NCBI RefSeq assembly: GCF_902459465.1
Contig: NC_047083.1
Coordinates: forward strand, 2,730,501-2,794,500
Direction: 5' to 3'
Origin: Asterias rubens
Lineage: Eukaryota; Echinodermata; Asteroidea; Forcipulatida; Asteriidae
DNA length: 64,000 nucleotides
The notes beneath the pieces were generated by a model. It did not search any database, was not told the origin of the DNA, and saw nothing but the letters and a program-made list of their open reading frames with translations. Positions 42,300 to 53,900 of the stretch are shown here, one piece after another. Each line of letters starts with the position of its first letter. Positions within the stretch are counted from its first letter, which is position 1. A program made the translations under genes and the position numbers.

Positions 42300-43010
42300 T
42301 ATAAAAACATTCCTGTCACAAAAGAGGTCATTTGGTCACTGGCCCAATGATTATATAACAAGAGTTGACTGTACGTATGACAAAATGACAGTGACATGTC
42401 ATCAATGATCCGTTTCTGTATTTTAAAATGTCATGCACCCCTCTAGCCAAAGCCAAGTTCTCTGAAATTCTTTTAAAGAGGTCATTTGGGTAGCCACAGC
42501 GATTGGTTTTAACGAGAGTTGACTGTGCATGAATACGACAAAATGACAGTGACATGTCATGGCAACGACAAAATAAACCATGAATTGTTTCTGTATTTCA
42601 AAATGTCATTCACCTCTCATAGTCACAACCACTGACAAGTTCTCTACAAAAACCGTGTTTCAATCTGTACAAAGAGTTATTTTTGGCAGTCCTAGCGACC
42701 ATGTTAAAACGAGAGTTGATATGACAAATGAATGGCAGTGACATTTCAGGACAAAATTTAATCAATGATCCGTTTCTGTATTTAACAATGTCATGCACCT
42801 CTCGAGCCACTGACCAGCTCTCAAAATTCTTGTACCAGTAATACCATGTTAATTTGGGCAGCCCCAGCAACTGTCTTACAACGAGAGTTGAAATGACAAA
42901 ATGACAGTGACACGCCATGGCATTGACAAAATTTTTCATGATCCGTTTTCTGTGTTTAAAAATGTCATGCACCTCTCTAGCCACTGACAAGTTCTCTCCA
43001 TTCCGGGAGA
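42300..43010 (-). repeat. Four degenerate tandem copies of the AMZ C-terminal exon end
   Basis: The genuine end of the AMZ coding exon (to 42936) recurs at about 42765-42835, 42582-42655 and 42405-42480. Each copy encodes a variant of the LxVAREVHDIxKYRNGS reading in another frame, and each is followed by tgacaaaatgacagtgacat. The period is about 175-185 bp. The unit contains the last ~22 codons, the stop and the proximal 3' flank. Confidence 0.8.
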
Positions 43011-44746
43011 TGGATAAAATTCTTGAAGCGTCCGACACACCTTAAAGAGCCCCTTGTACCGTTCCTTGACGTCAAACTTCAAGAAGCGTTGAAGCTTACG
43101 GAGACAGATTGGGCAGAGGAAAAAGGGCTGGCTCAGTGCCTGGGAGATCGACTTGCTCTCGTTCATGGAACACTCGAAGAACACGCAATGATTGAGACCA
43201 AAGAGATGAGAAGTTTCATGAGTTGCTACCTGTAATTTGGAGAAAAAAACAAGTGGATTCAAGTTTAGGCCTATTACATTAATTAATGTAAAAGTTACGT
43301 ACATCATGTGCAAGATTTGTTTGCAACAAGGACGACTATTTAGAATTATGTTCAATAAAAATTCATGAATTAATAAGAAAATTGTTTCCATAATAATGGA
43401 GATTTTTAAAATTATTTTGTTCATCAGCAGAATATCGAAAGATCTGTTTTTTTTCAGGGAACTTTCTGCAGATTCAGGGAGAATTGACAGCTCTTGTTCG
43501 AATTTATCACATGGGGTTCTGCTAACTAAACATGTTGGTACTCCATCTTGCCTGCGGTATACAAATTTCAAAATAACATTTTTTTTTTTTTTTTGTGAGA
43601 TTGCATCGTTTGAAATACATAGTTTAAACTGACGGCAAAACCTGGTTCATACTTCCTGCGAATGCGAAATGAATTTTTGACGTAACAAAATACGCAAAGA
43701 ATATTTCACAACAGTTGAACTGCATTCAAATCATTCGAAACATTCACTGCAAAAACAACCATGTCACATCAAACTTCGCAGGCAGTATAAACCGGGCTTC
43801 TTTAGGCCTACAGTATGTTTTGAATAATGAATTTCAGTCGTTGTTGTACTTGTAGTGTAACTGTTTGTGAAGATTATTGTAAAGTGCGTCGCAAAAATCC
43901 TCACAACAAATTTACCCGCAGTAATTTCCATAAAAGATCTCCGTCCACTCTAACAGATGAAGCCTCGTCTTCTTCGACATCACCATCGATGCCATGGACC
44001 GTTTCCAAATCTTCGTTAACCTTGTAGCTTAAAGGTTCGTACCGACCGAAACTGAGTACGGCGCAACGATGCACAAACGACGCCTCTCCTAAAACAAAGT
44101 TAAGTTCTTCGGTCGGATACAGATCCGTCCACGTCCAACCAAGTATGAAGTCTCTTTTCAGTGTACCAGTTAAAGAGTGTAGCTGCGAATACAAGTCCGA
44201 CACAAGAAATTGCTTTTTCTTTGTTTTCTTGTGGTACCGGCTGACGAGATTGCTGTCGTCTGTATTTATATCATGCAGATTTTCCAATCTGACGTCTAAA
44301 CCCGGGAAATAAGTTTGCAGAAAATGTACCAAGAATTCGATCAAGTCGAAACCAGGAACTCTAAAATTTGTCGTGACAGCGTCAGGGAAGTTTTCAAGAG
44401 GCCAAAAGTGGAGGGTTTTTGGCTTATCAAGAAGGTTTGCTCTGCTGAAAAGTCCCATGCTTAACTCCAATGATGCCTTCCACATTTTATAGGTCTGGCG
44501 TCCCATCTTAGGCACTGGTGATTTATGTTGAAATAGCTTCCCACGGGATCCAGTGTCTTCACATCCGCCATCATCTTCATTATCACTTGTTGTTGAAGTT
44601 GAGCTTGAATTTGAAAGACAATCGGCCGCAATCCTGAGCAGTTTTTGAGTTGGTTCGTCAAATTTACCCAAGTCATACACAAGATATCTGATATCTTTAC
44701 GACGTCTACCCTCTGGTGTATTGGAGCATAACAACGACAATGACAT
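42936..44746 (-). CDS. AMZ2: Archaemetzincin (AMZ) zinc metalloprotease
   Basis: Two exons, 43916-44746 (277 codons) and 42936-43229 (97 codons plus stop), joined in phase 0, give 374 aa. The second exon opens with the archaemetzincin signature: VATHETSHLFGLNHC, the HExxHxxGxxH zinc site (His near 281, 285, 291) with the extra Cys, then CSM (the Met-turn region) and CPIC, forming the four-Cys structural zinc site. Exon 1 contains the prodomain-like part (LRRIAADCL-type helix, FWPLENFPD) and an acidic serine-rich loop near residues 46-60. Animal AMZ1/AMZ2 are soluble aminopeptidase-like metalloproteases of poorly known role. AMZ2 is my best guess from length and layout, not proven. The last 22 codons and the 3' flank are repeated downstream (see repeat at 42300-43010). 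The start codon is 1.7 kb from the divergent ACC-synthase-like locus. Confidence 0.93.
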
Positions 44747-45773
44747 AGCTAATTAATTGTTCGGTACCGAACTAATTAATTAATCACAATTCACAACACG
44801 AACTGCACGGACGACGCACACCCACTTTCTCACCACAACAAACTAGACGTCCAACTAGTAACACAAACAATGCTTATAAATGCTGCCACCAATCGGCCAC
44901 AAAGTGCAAGTCTATTAATTGTGTAGCTTTTTTTTTAAAGGAATAGAAAGGTGCACCCAATAGCGTTCCCAGTGCCAATAATGCTTAATATTCAAAAATA
45001 TACTGCGACAAATACTTGGAAGTCTCACAGCTTTTTACAAAGGGACAGTTACTCATAAGCTTTTGAACTCTGGAACATTTTAAAATCCTCTGCCCAATAG
45101 TTTAATAATAAGTGAGTCCCCGGGCCCGTTCCAAGCCAAAAGGGGCAGCACCCCTATCGTATCTGAGTGTCGTTTTCCCCAAACATCCGAGAATCAATCT
45201 TGAACCCACAACTCTCGGCAATAACTTTTCAGGGGCCTTTGTCATCCAAAATACATCAAGTTGAAAGTCAACAACCCCCAGGTCCGAATTGGGCACATTT
45301 TGTTTTACACTCGGGGGCTTTAGCTCTCAAATCTGTTTTCTCCTTATTTTTTTTGTGGGCTGGATGGGGGGGGGGGGGGGGTGGCATCCATAATGCCCGC
45401 GATGTGTTGCCCGCATTTACAACTTGTTCAAAATCTAATCGCGCCCTTATTTGTTTGTATTTGATAGTTACTGCTATCCATGGAACCGGTCAGGGCATGT
45501 GAATGTGCCCCTCCAGTTTTAGGCTGAAGTGGAGGGAGAAACAGGGAGAAGTTTTAGGCTGATCGTGGAGAAAGGGAAAGCCCCAAAATACTAACACTAA
45601 GTCAATGCATTCATAAAACCATCTCAACTTAGTATGCAGCACCAGCGGCCATACGCCACCACTTTTTGTTCATAACAAAAAAAATGTTTCCTAAAATGGG
45701 GATTTATAAGTTAATCCAAAGGACCGAAGTAGGAACCAATCCATTATTTATGATTTAAAAACAACTCAAAAGC
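44747..45773. other. Intergenic between AMZ and the ACCS locus (divergent)
   Basis: No exon recognised. Includes a poly-G run at 45367-45382. The AMZ promoter should lie next to 44747, but I see no distinctive core element. Confidence 0.6.
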
Positions 45774-46432
45774 ACTTAAAGTTCAAATCTAAAAGATTTA
45801 TTTTTTAATCTAAAAATGAATTGGTCCCTACATAAAAAATCCTTTGGATTAATTTTTTAATCCCTCCCATTTAAGAGTATAGGTGTTCAGTTTTGCATTC
45901 AGAGCTTTACGTGCCGGTAATAATAATAGTCTCCCCTCCGAGCAACTTTGTTCTGTGTGTGTTTCCCGGTTGCAAACAAACCAAAACCTAAATACTTATG
46001 AAAAAGCCCTTTTATACAGTTGTCAAACGGTCTTGATGTTCTACCATAGACCATTCCATTTATTTAAATAGGGGGGGATTTTCAATCCCAAATTATTGTT
46101 ATTTTGTTTAGCACATCCATCACAATTCGCATAAGACCCAGTACAAAATCTACCACAACACACACACACCCACACACTCCTACAGTCACATAGAGCTGTA
46201 ATGCGACGAACTTTTCAGAGGACCAGCGGGACAGTTACAATTTTCATTTATTATAGAAACCACGTCAAAGCATATGGCCAGCCATAGTTTCTGATCTTTG
46301 TTGAATTGATTGGCCAGCAAGGTCACCGGTGCAAAGGTAGATGTATAATATACTTCAGGGCTTTCGCCGTGGCAGTTTACCGTTGCGTTGATTACCGATA
46401 AGGCGTAACTTCACAGGGTGCAGGTAGTGGCG

Positions 46433-46438
46433 TATAAA
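46433..46438 (+). promoter_or_regulatory. TATA box before exon 1A
   Basis: TATAAA lies 49 bp before the 1A start codon in a stretch (gcgtataaactataaagctc) conserved in both duplicate promoters. Confidence 0.55.
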
Positions 46439-46481
46439 CTATAAAGCTCTACCCAAGTTTCTTCTACTACTTCTAGCAAGT

Positions 46482-46604
46482 ATGGCGTCGTCCAACTTAT
46501 CGAAGAGAATTCAAGCAATGCTCAAATACGAGGACAAACTCATCATGCCGCCGAGTGGGGGTGTTCTGAGCGCCGATGAGTTCGACTGCTCCAGTAATAA
46601 AGAC
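46482..46604 (+). CDS. Alternative first exon (1A) of the ACC-synthase-like gene
   Basis: 41 codons starting MASSNLSKRIQAMLKYED and ending NKD, followed by donor GAC|GTAAGT in phase 0, so it can splice directly to exon 2 at 51715. It sits in the first unit of a tandem promoter/exon duplication, and a TATAAA lies 49 bp before the ATG (46433). Its own downstream acceptor (AG at 47192-47193) leads into only seven bases of exon 2 and then a stop. The exon is therefore useful only if it skips over unit B, or is a decoy giving a truncated product. Compared with exon 1B it differs at about seven residues and has no stop. Confidence 0.6.
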
Positions 46605-47887
46605 GTAAGTGTTTCGCTTCAACCATACAGCTAGTTAACCCATAGAGCTAGGTTTTGGGTGTCCGTACCTCAACTACCTGTTATTATCATGGATGTTATT
46701 ATGCACATCCAATGCATTAATACTCCATGCAAGGTGCATGATTGTAGAACTACTTCGTAGTCTGGTTTCCCAACAATTCCAGCGTGCTGGTCTGGATGGT
46801 TCCGGTTGACTACACGATCAAAAATGCACAAGGCTGTATGGAACGCCAAAGAGCCAAATAATCCGATCAACACATCGATCGGTCTTTTGCACCGATCGAA
46901 TTTCTTCCATCAATAGGTGGGTACTTTACGTCGATCGATTGGTCTTTTGCATCAATGGATCGGTTCTTTGATCGATTGGCGGCTACAGCTACAGTTGTAG
47001 CTAAGGGTATTGCTGTAGTATAATGACCGCATGATTGACGCATGATGACGCATGCCTGACGCGGAAATCGAGCCGTATATAGCTGTAACTGCAAGTTCGG
47101 ACACGGCCGTAAGGTGGTTTCAGGTACTTAAATTCGGATAATGACAATAATGTAAAATTACCGCCAATCTTATTTTTGTGCATTTTTTTACAGGGTGTAA
47201 CTTAAAGTTTAAATCTAAAAGATTTATATTTTAATCTAAAAATGAATTGGTCCCGACATAAAAATCCTTTGGATTAACTTTTTAATCCCTCCCATTTTAG
47301 AGTATAGGTGTTCAGTTTTGCATTTATAGCTTTACGTGCAGGTAATAATAATAGTCTCCCCTCCGAGCAACTTTGTTCTGTGTGTGTTTCCCGGTTGAAA
47401 AAAAACCCAAAGTACTTATGAAAAGGCCCTTTTTATACAGTTGTCAAACGGTCTTGATGTTCTACCATAGACCATTCCATTTATTTAAATAGGGGGGATT
47501 TTCAATCCCAAATTATTGTTATTTTGTTTAGCACATCCATCACAATTCGCATAAGACCCAGTACAAAATCTACCACACACACACACCATGGAGGACCTCC
47601 ATGGAGGACCTCCATGCACACACACACTCCCACAGTCACACAGACAGCTGTAATGCGACGAACTTTTCAGAGGACCAGCGGGACAGTTACAATTTTCATT
47701 TATTATAGAAACCACGTCAAAGCATATGTGATGGCCATCCATAGTTTCTGATCTTTGTTGAATTGATTGGCCAGCAAGGTCACGTGCAAAGGTAGATGTA
47801 GATATACTTCAGGGCTTTCGCCGGGGCAGTTTACCGTTGCGTTGATTACCGATCAGGCGTAACTTCACAGGGTGCAGTAGTGGCGCG

Positions 47888-47893
47888 TATAAA
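47888..47893 (+). promoter_or_regulatory. TATA box before exon 1B
   Basis: TATAAA has the identical 49-bp spacing to the 1B start codon. Both promoter copies therefore keep a complete core. Confidence 0.55.
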
Positions 47894-47936
47894 CTATAAA
47901 GCTCTACTCAAGTTTCTTCTACTACTTCTAGCAAAT

Positions 47937-50900
47937 ATGGCGTCGTCCAACTTATCGAAGAGTATTCAAGCAATGCTCAAATACGAGGACAATCTAATTA
48001 TGTCGCCGAGTGGGGGTGTTCTGAGCGCCGAGGAGTTCGACTGCTCCAGTAAAACAGACGTAAGAGTTTCGCTTTAACCATAGGGCTAGTTAACCCATAG
48101 AGCTAAGTTTTGGGTGTCCGTATCTTTTATAGAGTGGTTCGTACCTCAACTACCTGTTATGCACATCCCATGGTGCATTAATACTCCATGCAAGGTGAAT
48201 GATTGTAGAACTACTTCGTAGTCTGGTTTCCCTACAATTCCAGCGTGCTGCATGGTCTGCTGGCCATCACCTGACCTGCATGGATGGTTGACTAGCTGCA
48301 CGATCAAAAGTGCACACGGCTGTAAGGAACGCCAAAGATGCAAATAATCCGATCAACACATCGATTATGGCGTGTCAAACGTTGCAATATTCGATAATGT
48401 ACAATATATGTGCGATGTTTCTCATAATACGCGATAATTGTCACATGTGCGATATTCATTTGATGTATGCAATAAATGTAATATATATGTGCGATAATTT
48501 GCAATATATGTGCGATAATTTGCAATATATATGCGATAATTGTTAATATATGTTTGATAATTTTGTAGTATATTATATGCGATCATCATCATTTATTTTG
48601 TATGCGATGTTTTGTGACGATATACATATGCGATAATTTAATATACATGTGCGATGTTCGTTCTTATATATGTGCGAAAACGGAATTGTGGGATATGGTA
48701 TGGCTTCCTGTACACTTGATCCCCGTATCCGTAATGTTTTGGATCGGGCCAGACTATACTGTGGACGGTATAGTATGGTTCCTATGGTTCAATGAGATGG
48801 GCGTAGGGTTTATGGGTTTAACTGATGGTCAGGGTACGAGACTCGAGCCGCGTATTTCCGAAATAGCAAGCCGCGTATTATTGGAAAATAGAATACAGTA
48901 CAGGGTGGTGACAAAAGTTGCGTTTTGCTCATGAAGATCTGTTTTATTCGAATGAATTCTAATACATGTATTAGCACAACTTAGAAATTGTTAATTGATA
49001 ATGTGTCAATTTCATAGCTTTACATGATTGGAAATATCAGACAGACCAGTAGCAGTAGGCTATCTTTGGGTGAAATGTTATCCCAAGATTTTCTAGTTTG
49101 CAAATTACTACAGTACCAAAATTCCGCCTGCAATTAATATCCAACGGTCTTTTGAAGACACCTCCGTTTGCAACGCTTAGCCTCCAGAGTTCGTCTCCAG
49201 CTAATGGCCGTAAGTTCACTGTCTTAACACGATAAGAGCCTACATGTTCAAGAAAGAGATTGTTTTCTCTTAACCACCAAGTAGAAATGTGGAATTTACA
49301 ATTTGCTCAGTGCTTCGTTTTTTTTTTAACTCTGTATTTATAATTGAATCTGAGGTTGATGGTTTAAGCAAACTGATTTAACGTAATATTTTGTGGCAGA
49401 AGTTAAGATTATATGTACATGTATATTGGCATAGTTTTGAGTATTATTTCATATGCTTTTTACCCGGTCTCTACGGCCATCTAATAGATTGCCGCAGAGA
49501 CCGGGTAACAGTCTGCGAGACAACCCGATGAAGTACACCGGCAAGAGAACCGGGTGCGTGTTAAGAGAGAGCATTTAGAGTGGCAACCCATGTTGACCGG
49601 GCAGTCTGGAAAACCTTTTCTTGGCCCCTTAATACGGAAGGGTACCCGTAGCAAGATTTTTCAATGAGAGAAACCTCCAGGATATAGAGGAAAGTTAATA
49701 TAACTGGCGGAACATTGATATAATTGTATCTACAGAGTTGAGTGAACAAACACTCAAGCGAAGGAAACATTAATTTGAATATTAATTCAACGTAATTTTA
49801 ACAGCTGACTTGAGGTTTGGATTGAAGTCAAAACGATACAAAAAGATAATAAAGTGTATGGACAAATAGTATTTCATGCAAGCCAGTGTTTAAATGGTAG
49901 AACAGTTAAAGTTAGTAAATTACCGAGCTATATCTGAAACACTCATGATTGATCATCTTTAATTGTTGTCAATAAAATTTAAAAGTTGTTGTGCTGTAAA
50001 AATTCAACTGTGTCTTGTTTGCAAAATCATTTTTCATATTTTTGGAATTTTAGTCACCACATTTATAGTTATGTCAGCCGCGAGCAAAAGGTGGTGACAC
50101 CCTTCGTTAAGACAAACATTTTCTTTTTATTGCAGAATCAATAATAGTTGACCAATTTAGCCAGCTCAAAATTTGATACGTCCAGTCTATCTTCCTTCAA
50201 GATTCTGGAATAAGAAAGCAACTTTTTGTCTTAACGAAGGGTACAAATTCTTTTCAAATCTTGTTTAAGTCCACCGCCTATGTAATTCGGCGGATGGTAC
50301 ATTGACAATGGCGTCAGAATAACTGTGGTGAATTAACCACTAATTAGTGAACCAAATTTAGCCAGCTCAAAAATTTGTTACGCCCACTATTTTAGTCTTG
50401 AAAGTTCTGTATTACAAATTAAATGTTTTGTTTTAACGAAGGGTATAAATTCTTTTCAAGTTATGGTTTTGTATTTAAACAGTGATGATTTTTTGACATA
50501 TTAAACAATTCCCCAAAAACACAAAAAAAAGAAAGATTTTTGCCTTTTTGTTTGTGGGGCATTTTTTTACGTTTTGTTAAGAGAAAACAATCTCTTCCTT
50601 GAACATGTAGGCTCTTATCAAAGACAGTGAACTTACGGTCGTTGTAGCTGGAGACGAATTCTGGATGCTAAATATTTCACCCAATTCACCCAAAGATAGC
50701 CTATTGCTACTGGTCTATCTGATATTTTCTATCATGTAAAGCTATGAAATTGGCATATTATCAATTAACAATTTCTAAGTTATGCTAATATTTCAGAATT
50801 CATTCAAATAAAACAGATCTTCACGAGCAAAATGCAATATTTTGTCACCTCCCTGTACTGTATGTGTTCTATTTTCCAATAATACGCGGCTGGCTGTTTC

Positions 50901-53900
50901 GGAAATACGCGGCTCGAGTCTCGTACCCTGACCATCAGTTAAACTCTACGCACATCTCATTGAACCATAGGAACCATACTATACCTTTCACAATTATAGT
51001 CTGGCCCGATCTAAAACATTACGGATACGGGGATCAAGTGGACAGGAAGCCATACTATATCCCACAATTCCGTTTTCACACATAATAAGAACGAACATCG
51101 CACATGTATATTAAATTATCGCATATGTATATCGTCACAAAACATCGCATACAAATGATCGTATAATATACTACAAAATTATCAAACAAATTATATTAAA
51201 AATTATTGCATATATATAGGAATTTATCGCACATATATTACAATTTATCGCACATATATTACAATTTATTGCATATAAATTATATTTATTGCATACATAA
51301 AACGAATATCGCACATATGTGACAATTATCGCATAGAAACATCGCACATACATTGTACATTATCGAATAATGCAACGTTTGACACGCCATAATCGATCGG
51401 TCTTTTGCACCGATCGATTTTCTTCCATCAATAGGTGGGTATTTACGTCAATCGACTGGTCTTTTGCATCAATGGATCGGTTCTTTGATCGATTGGCGGC
51501 TACAGCTACAGTTGTAGCTAAGGGTATTGCTGTAGTATAATGACCGCATGATTGACGCATGATGACGCATGCCTGACGCGGAAATCGAGCCGTATATATA
51601 TAGCTGTAACTGCAAGTTCGGACACGGCCGTAAGGTGGTTTCAGGTACTTAAATTCGGATAATGACAATAATGTAAAATTACCCCCAATCTTATTTTTGT
51701 ACATTTTTTTACAGGGTGTAATAAACATGAGCATATCTGAAAACAGATTGGTTTTCGATTTACTTCGAGAAAAGGTAAGCGTGTTAATTGAGATGTTATT
51801 ACAATTGCCAATCAGTTACAATTCTGACAATGAGGGCGTGCCAATATCGACGCCATGTGAACCCTTATTTAAAGGCATGATCATAGAGTGTTTTTGCCAA
51901 GGGTAATGCCGATTTATAATGCAAACAATCAAGAAAGATTCAACTAAAGTCAAATGTTAAAGTTTCAGCTGAGTAGTGGGTGCGTTCGTTTAGCTTCCCC
52001 GGTCGACCCCGGTGTGCGTCGTTTTTTTTCCAGGACGAGGGTGTGCAGATAATTACCCACGTTTGTACTGGAAAAAAACCCATCACACACCGGGGTCGAA
52101 CCCAGGGAAGCTAAACGAACGCACCCACAGTGTCTGCTTGCCGAGAAAACATCAAACAACTGTCAGTGTATTTCCACAAGAAATGTTTTTGCCAGAATTT
52201 GACATTTTATGAAAAGCAAGAACAAAGATAAGCTTCTTTTGCCATAAAAAAAAGGGATGAAAGTCACTCTTTCAGAGAGTGTAAAAGAGTCCATTTACAA
52301 GACAGTCATGTTATATAATATGCTTTTGGAACTTTGAAATAAAAAATAAATAATATATTAAGCCCTCAATTTCCCTGAAATTATCTTATGAAAAGAAACT
52401 AAAGTTTTCGAGTGGGGCTGTTTTGTCATGAAAGGGCTGAGCTGCCACTTGACCTCTTTGGTCGTACACTTGTGTTTGAAACAAGGGATTTCTATATCAG
52501 AAGTAACAATCACATAAGCCCTACAGGTGTGGACGCTGCAAACAGCATAATGATACTCCACAGGTGCAATGCCTTAAAGGCAGTGGACATTGGTAATTAC
52601 TCAAAATAATTATCAGCATAAAACCTTACTTGGTAACGAGTAATGGGGAGAGGTTGATGGTATAAAACATTGTGAGAAACAGCTCCCTCTGAAGTGGAGT
52701 AGTTTTCGAGAAAGAAGTCATTTTTCACGAATTTGATTTCGAGACCTCAAGTTTAGAATTTGAGGTCTCGAAATCAAGCATCAGAAAGCACACACATTCG
52801 TGAAGGTTTTTTCTTCTTTCATTGTTATCTCGCAAATTCGACGACCGATTGAGCTCAAATTTTCACAGGTTTGTTATTTTATGCATGTTATGTTGAGATA
52901 CACCAACTGTGAAGACTCGTCTTTGAGAATTACCAATAGTGTCCACTGTTTTTAAATCCAATGATAACTTCTTTCTTTGTCTATTTTAATACTCATCAGA
53001 TGCAGAAATGCACGGTGCAACCAGAGACTTGGGCCGATGACATGTTTATGTATTCCGAACTTGGAGGTGTTCCAGAGCTCAAAGAAGCCATCGCAAAATA
53101 CCTGAGAGTTACAACAAGAGCTGTTATGCCGGTCGATCCAACAAAAGTACGGCTGCCTGAGCCATTTAAAAACATATTTTTTTTGATGTTGTTGTTGACA
53201 TATTTGCTTCAAATGTAAAGCTTCGTTTTGCTATTATACCTTGGTCCTAACAAAACAAATTTTTTTTAATGTCAAATAATTAATATCTTAATCAGTATTA
53301 TTACTGTTTTGTCATTTGACTTTTGATTTTCTAACCAGATGGCGGTTTTGAACGGCGCTGACTCGGGATTAGAGGCCTTCGGGCATATCATCTGCGACGC
53401 TGGAGGTAAACTTTGTCGACAGTCTGAGATTTTAAGAGATTATAACGAAATGCATACCAGACATCATTTGCATTTTTGTAAAAGACCGTATGCTCATGAC
53501 GTCATTTCAGTAGGGCGCCCTCACTATATAGGTCAAAAGGAGTTTGTCCATCGTCACTGGGTGCGTTCGATTATCTTCCCCGGGTCGACCCCGGTGTGTG
53601 GCGTTTTCTTTTTCCAGGACGAACGTGTGCAGATAATAATCCACGTTCGTCCTGGAAAAAAAACCCGCCACACACCGGGGTCGACCCAGGGAAGCTAAAC
53701 GAACGCACCCATTGTTTTACCTCTAAGATGGCGGCTGTATGACGTCAATGTATAATTTCTATTTGGGGATGGTTGATTAGGGGGGGACGGGGAGGGGGGG
53801 GGGGCATGACCCGGCCTGTTACCAAAATGTATTATTTGTATTTCCTCAGAGGCCGTACTTGTACCTGCTCCATATTACTACGGCATCCACAGATCTCTCA

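Larger units (their letters stand above)
45774..47200 (+). repeat. Tandem duplication unit A (promoter, exon 1A, intron 1, edge of exon 2)
   Basis: This 1.43-kb block is repeated from 47201 to about 51721 (unit B, which is interrupted by a 3-kb insertion). Unit A ends seven bases into exon 2 (GGTGTAA) and joins directly to a second copy of the upstream flank (acttaaagttnaaatctaaa). The duplication breakpoint is thus visible at about 47200. Both units are highly similar, with small indels. Confidence 0.9.
48366..51391. mobile_element. 3.0-kb non-autonomous foldback DNA transposon
   Basis: The ends read TATGGCGTGTCAAACGTTGC, inverted at the right end. The terminal inverted repeats are very long: left arm 48366 to about 49279, right arm about 50575 to 51391 (roughly 0.8-0.9 kb). 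ATCGAT is duplicated on both sides (48360-48365, 51392-51397), and the empty site (acacATCGATcggtc) is preserved at about 46868-46883 in unit A. The 1.3-kb centre has no coding capacity. Subterminal zones are filled with short tandem TGCGATAAT-type motifs. Because ATCGAT is palindromic, the target duplication could be 6, 4 (TCGA) or 2 (CG) bp with correspondingly longer ends, so superfamily assignment stays open. Confidence 0.9.
47201..51721 (+). repeat. Tandem duplication unit B, interrupted by foldback element
   Basis: Second copy of the promoter/exon-1 block. The 48366-51391 interval is an inserted element; without it the unit is about 1.49 kb. Unit B runs on into the genuine exon 2 at 51715. 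Its CA-rich promoter tract (47575-47630) has gained a palindromic CATGGAGGACCTCCATG insert that is absent from unit A. Confidence 0.88.

Noticed and set aside
42610-43038. Separate 142-codon minus-strand gene
   Set aside because: Out-of-frame reading of the AMZ last exon and its tandem copies.
45102-45502. Possible exons between AMZ and ACCS
   Set aside because: Frames are short, run into a poly-G tract, and have no splice or family support.
48602-48934. 110-codon frame in the foldback element arm
   Set aside because: Lies wholly in the inverted repeat, is broken in the opposite arm, and has no recognisable domain.
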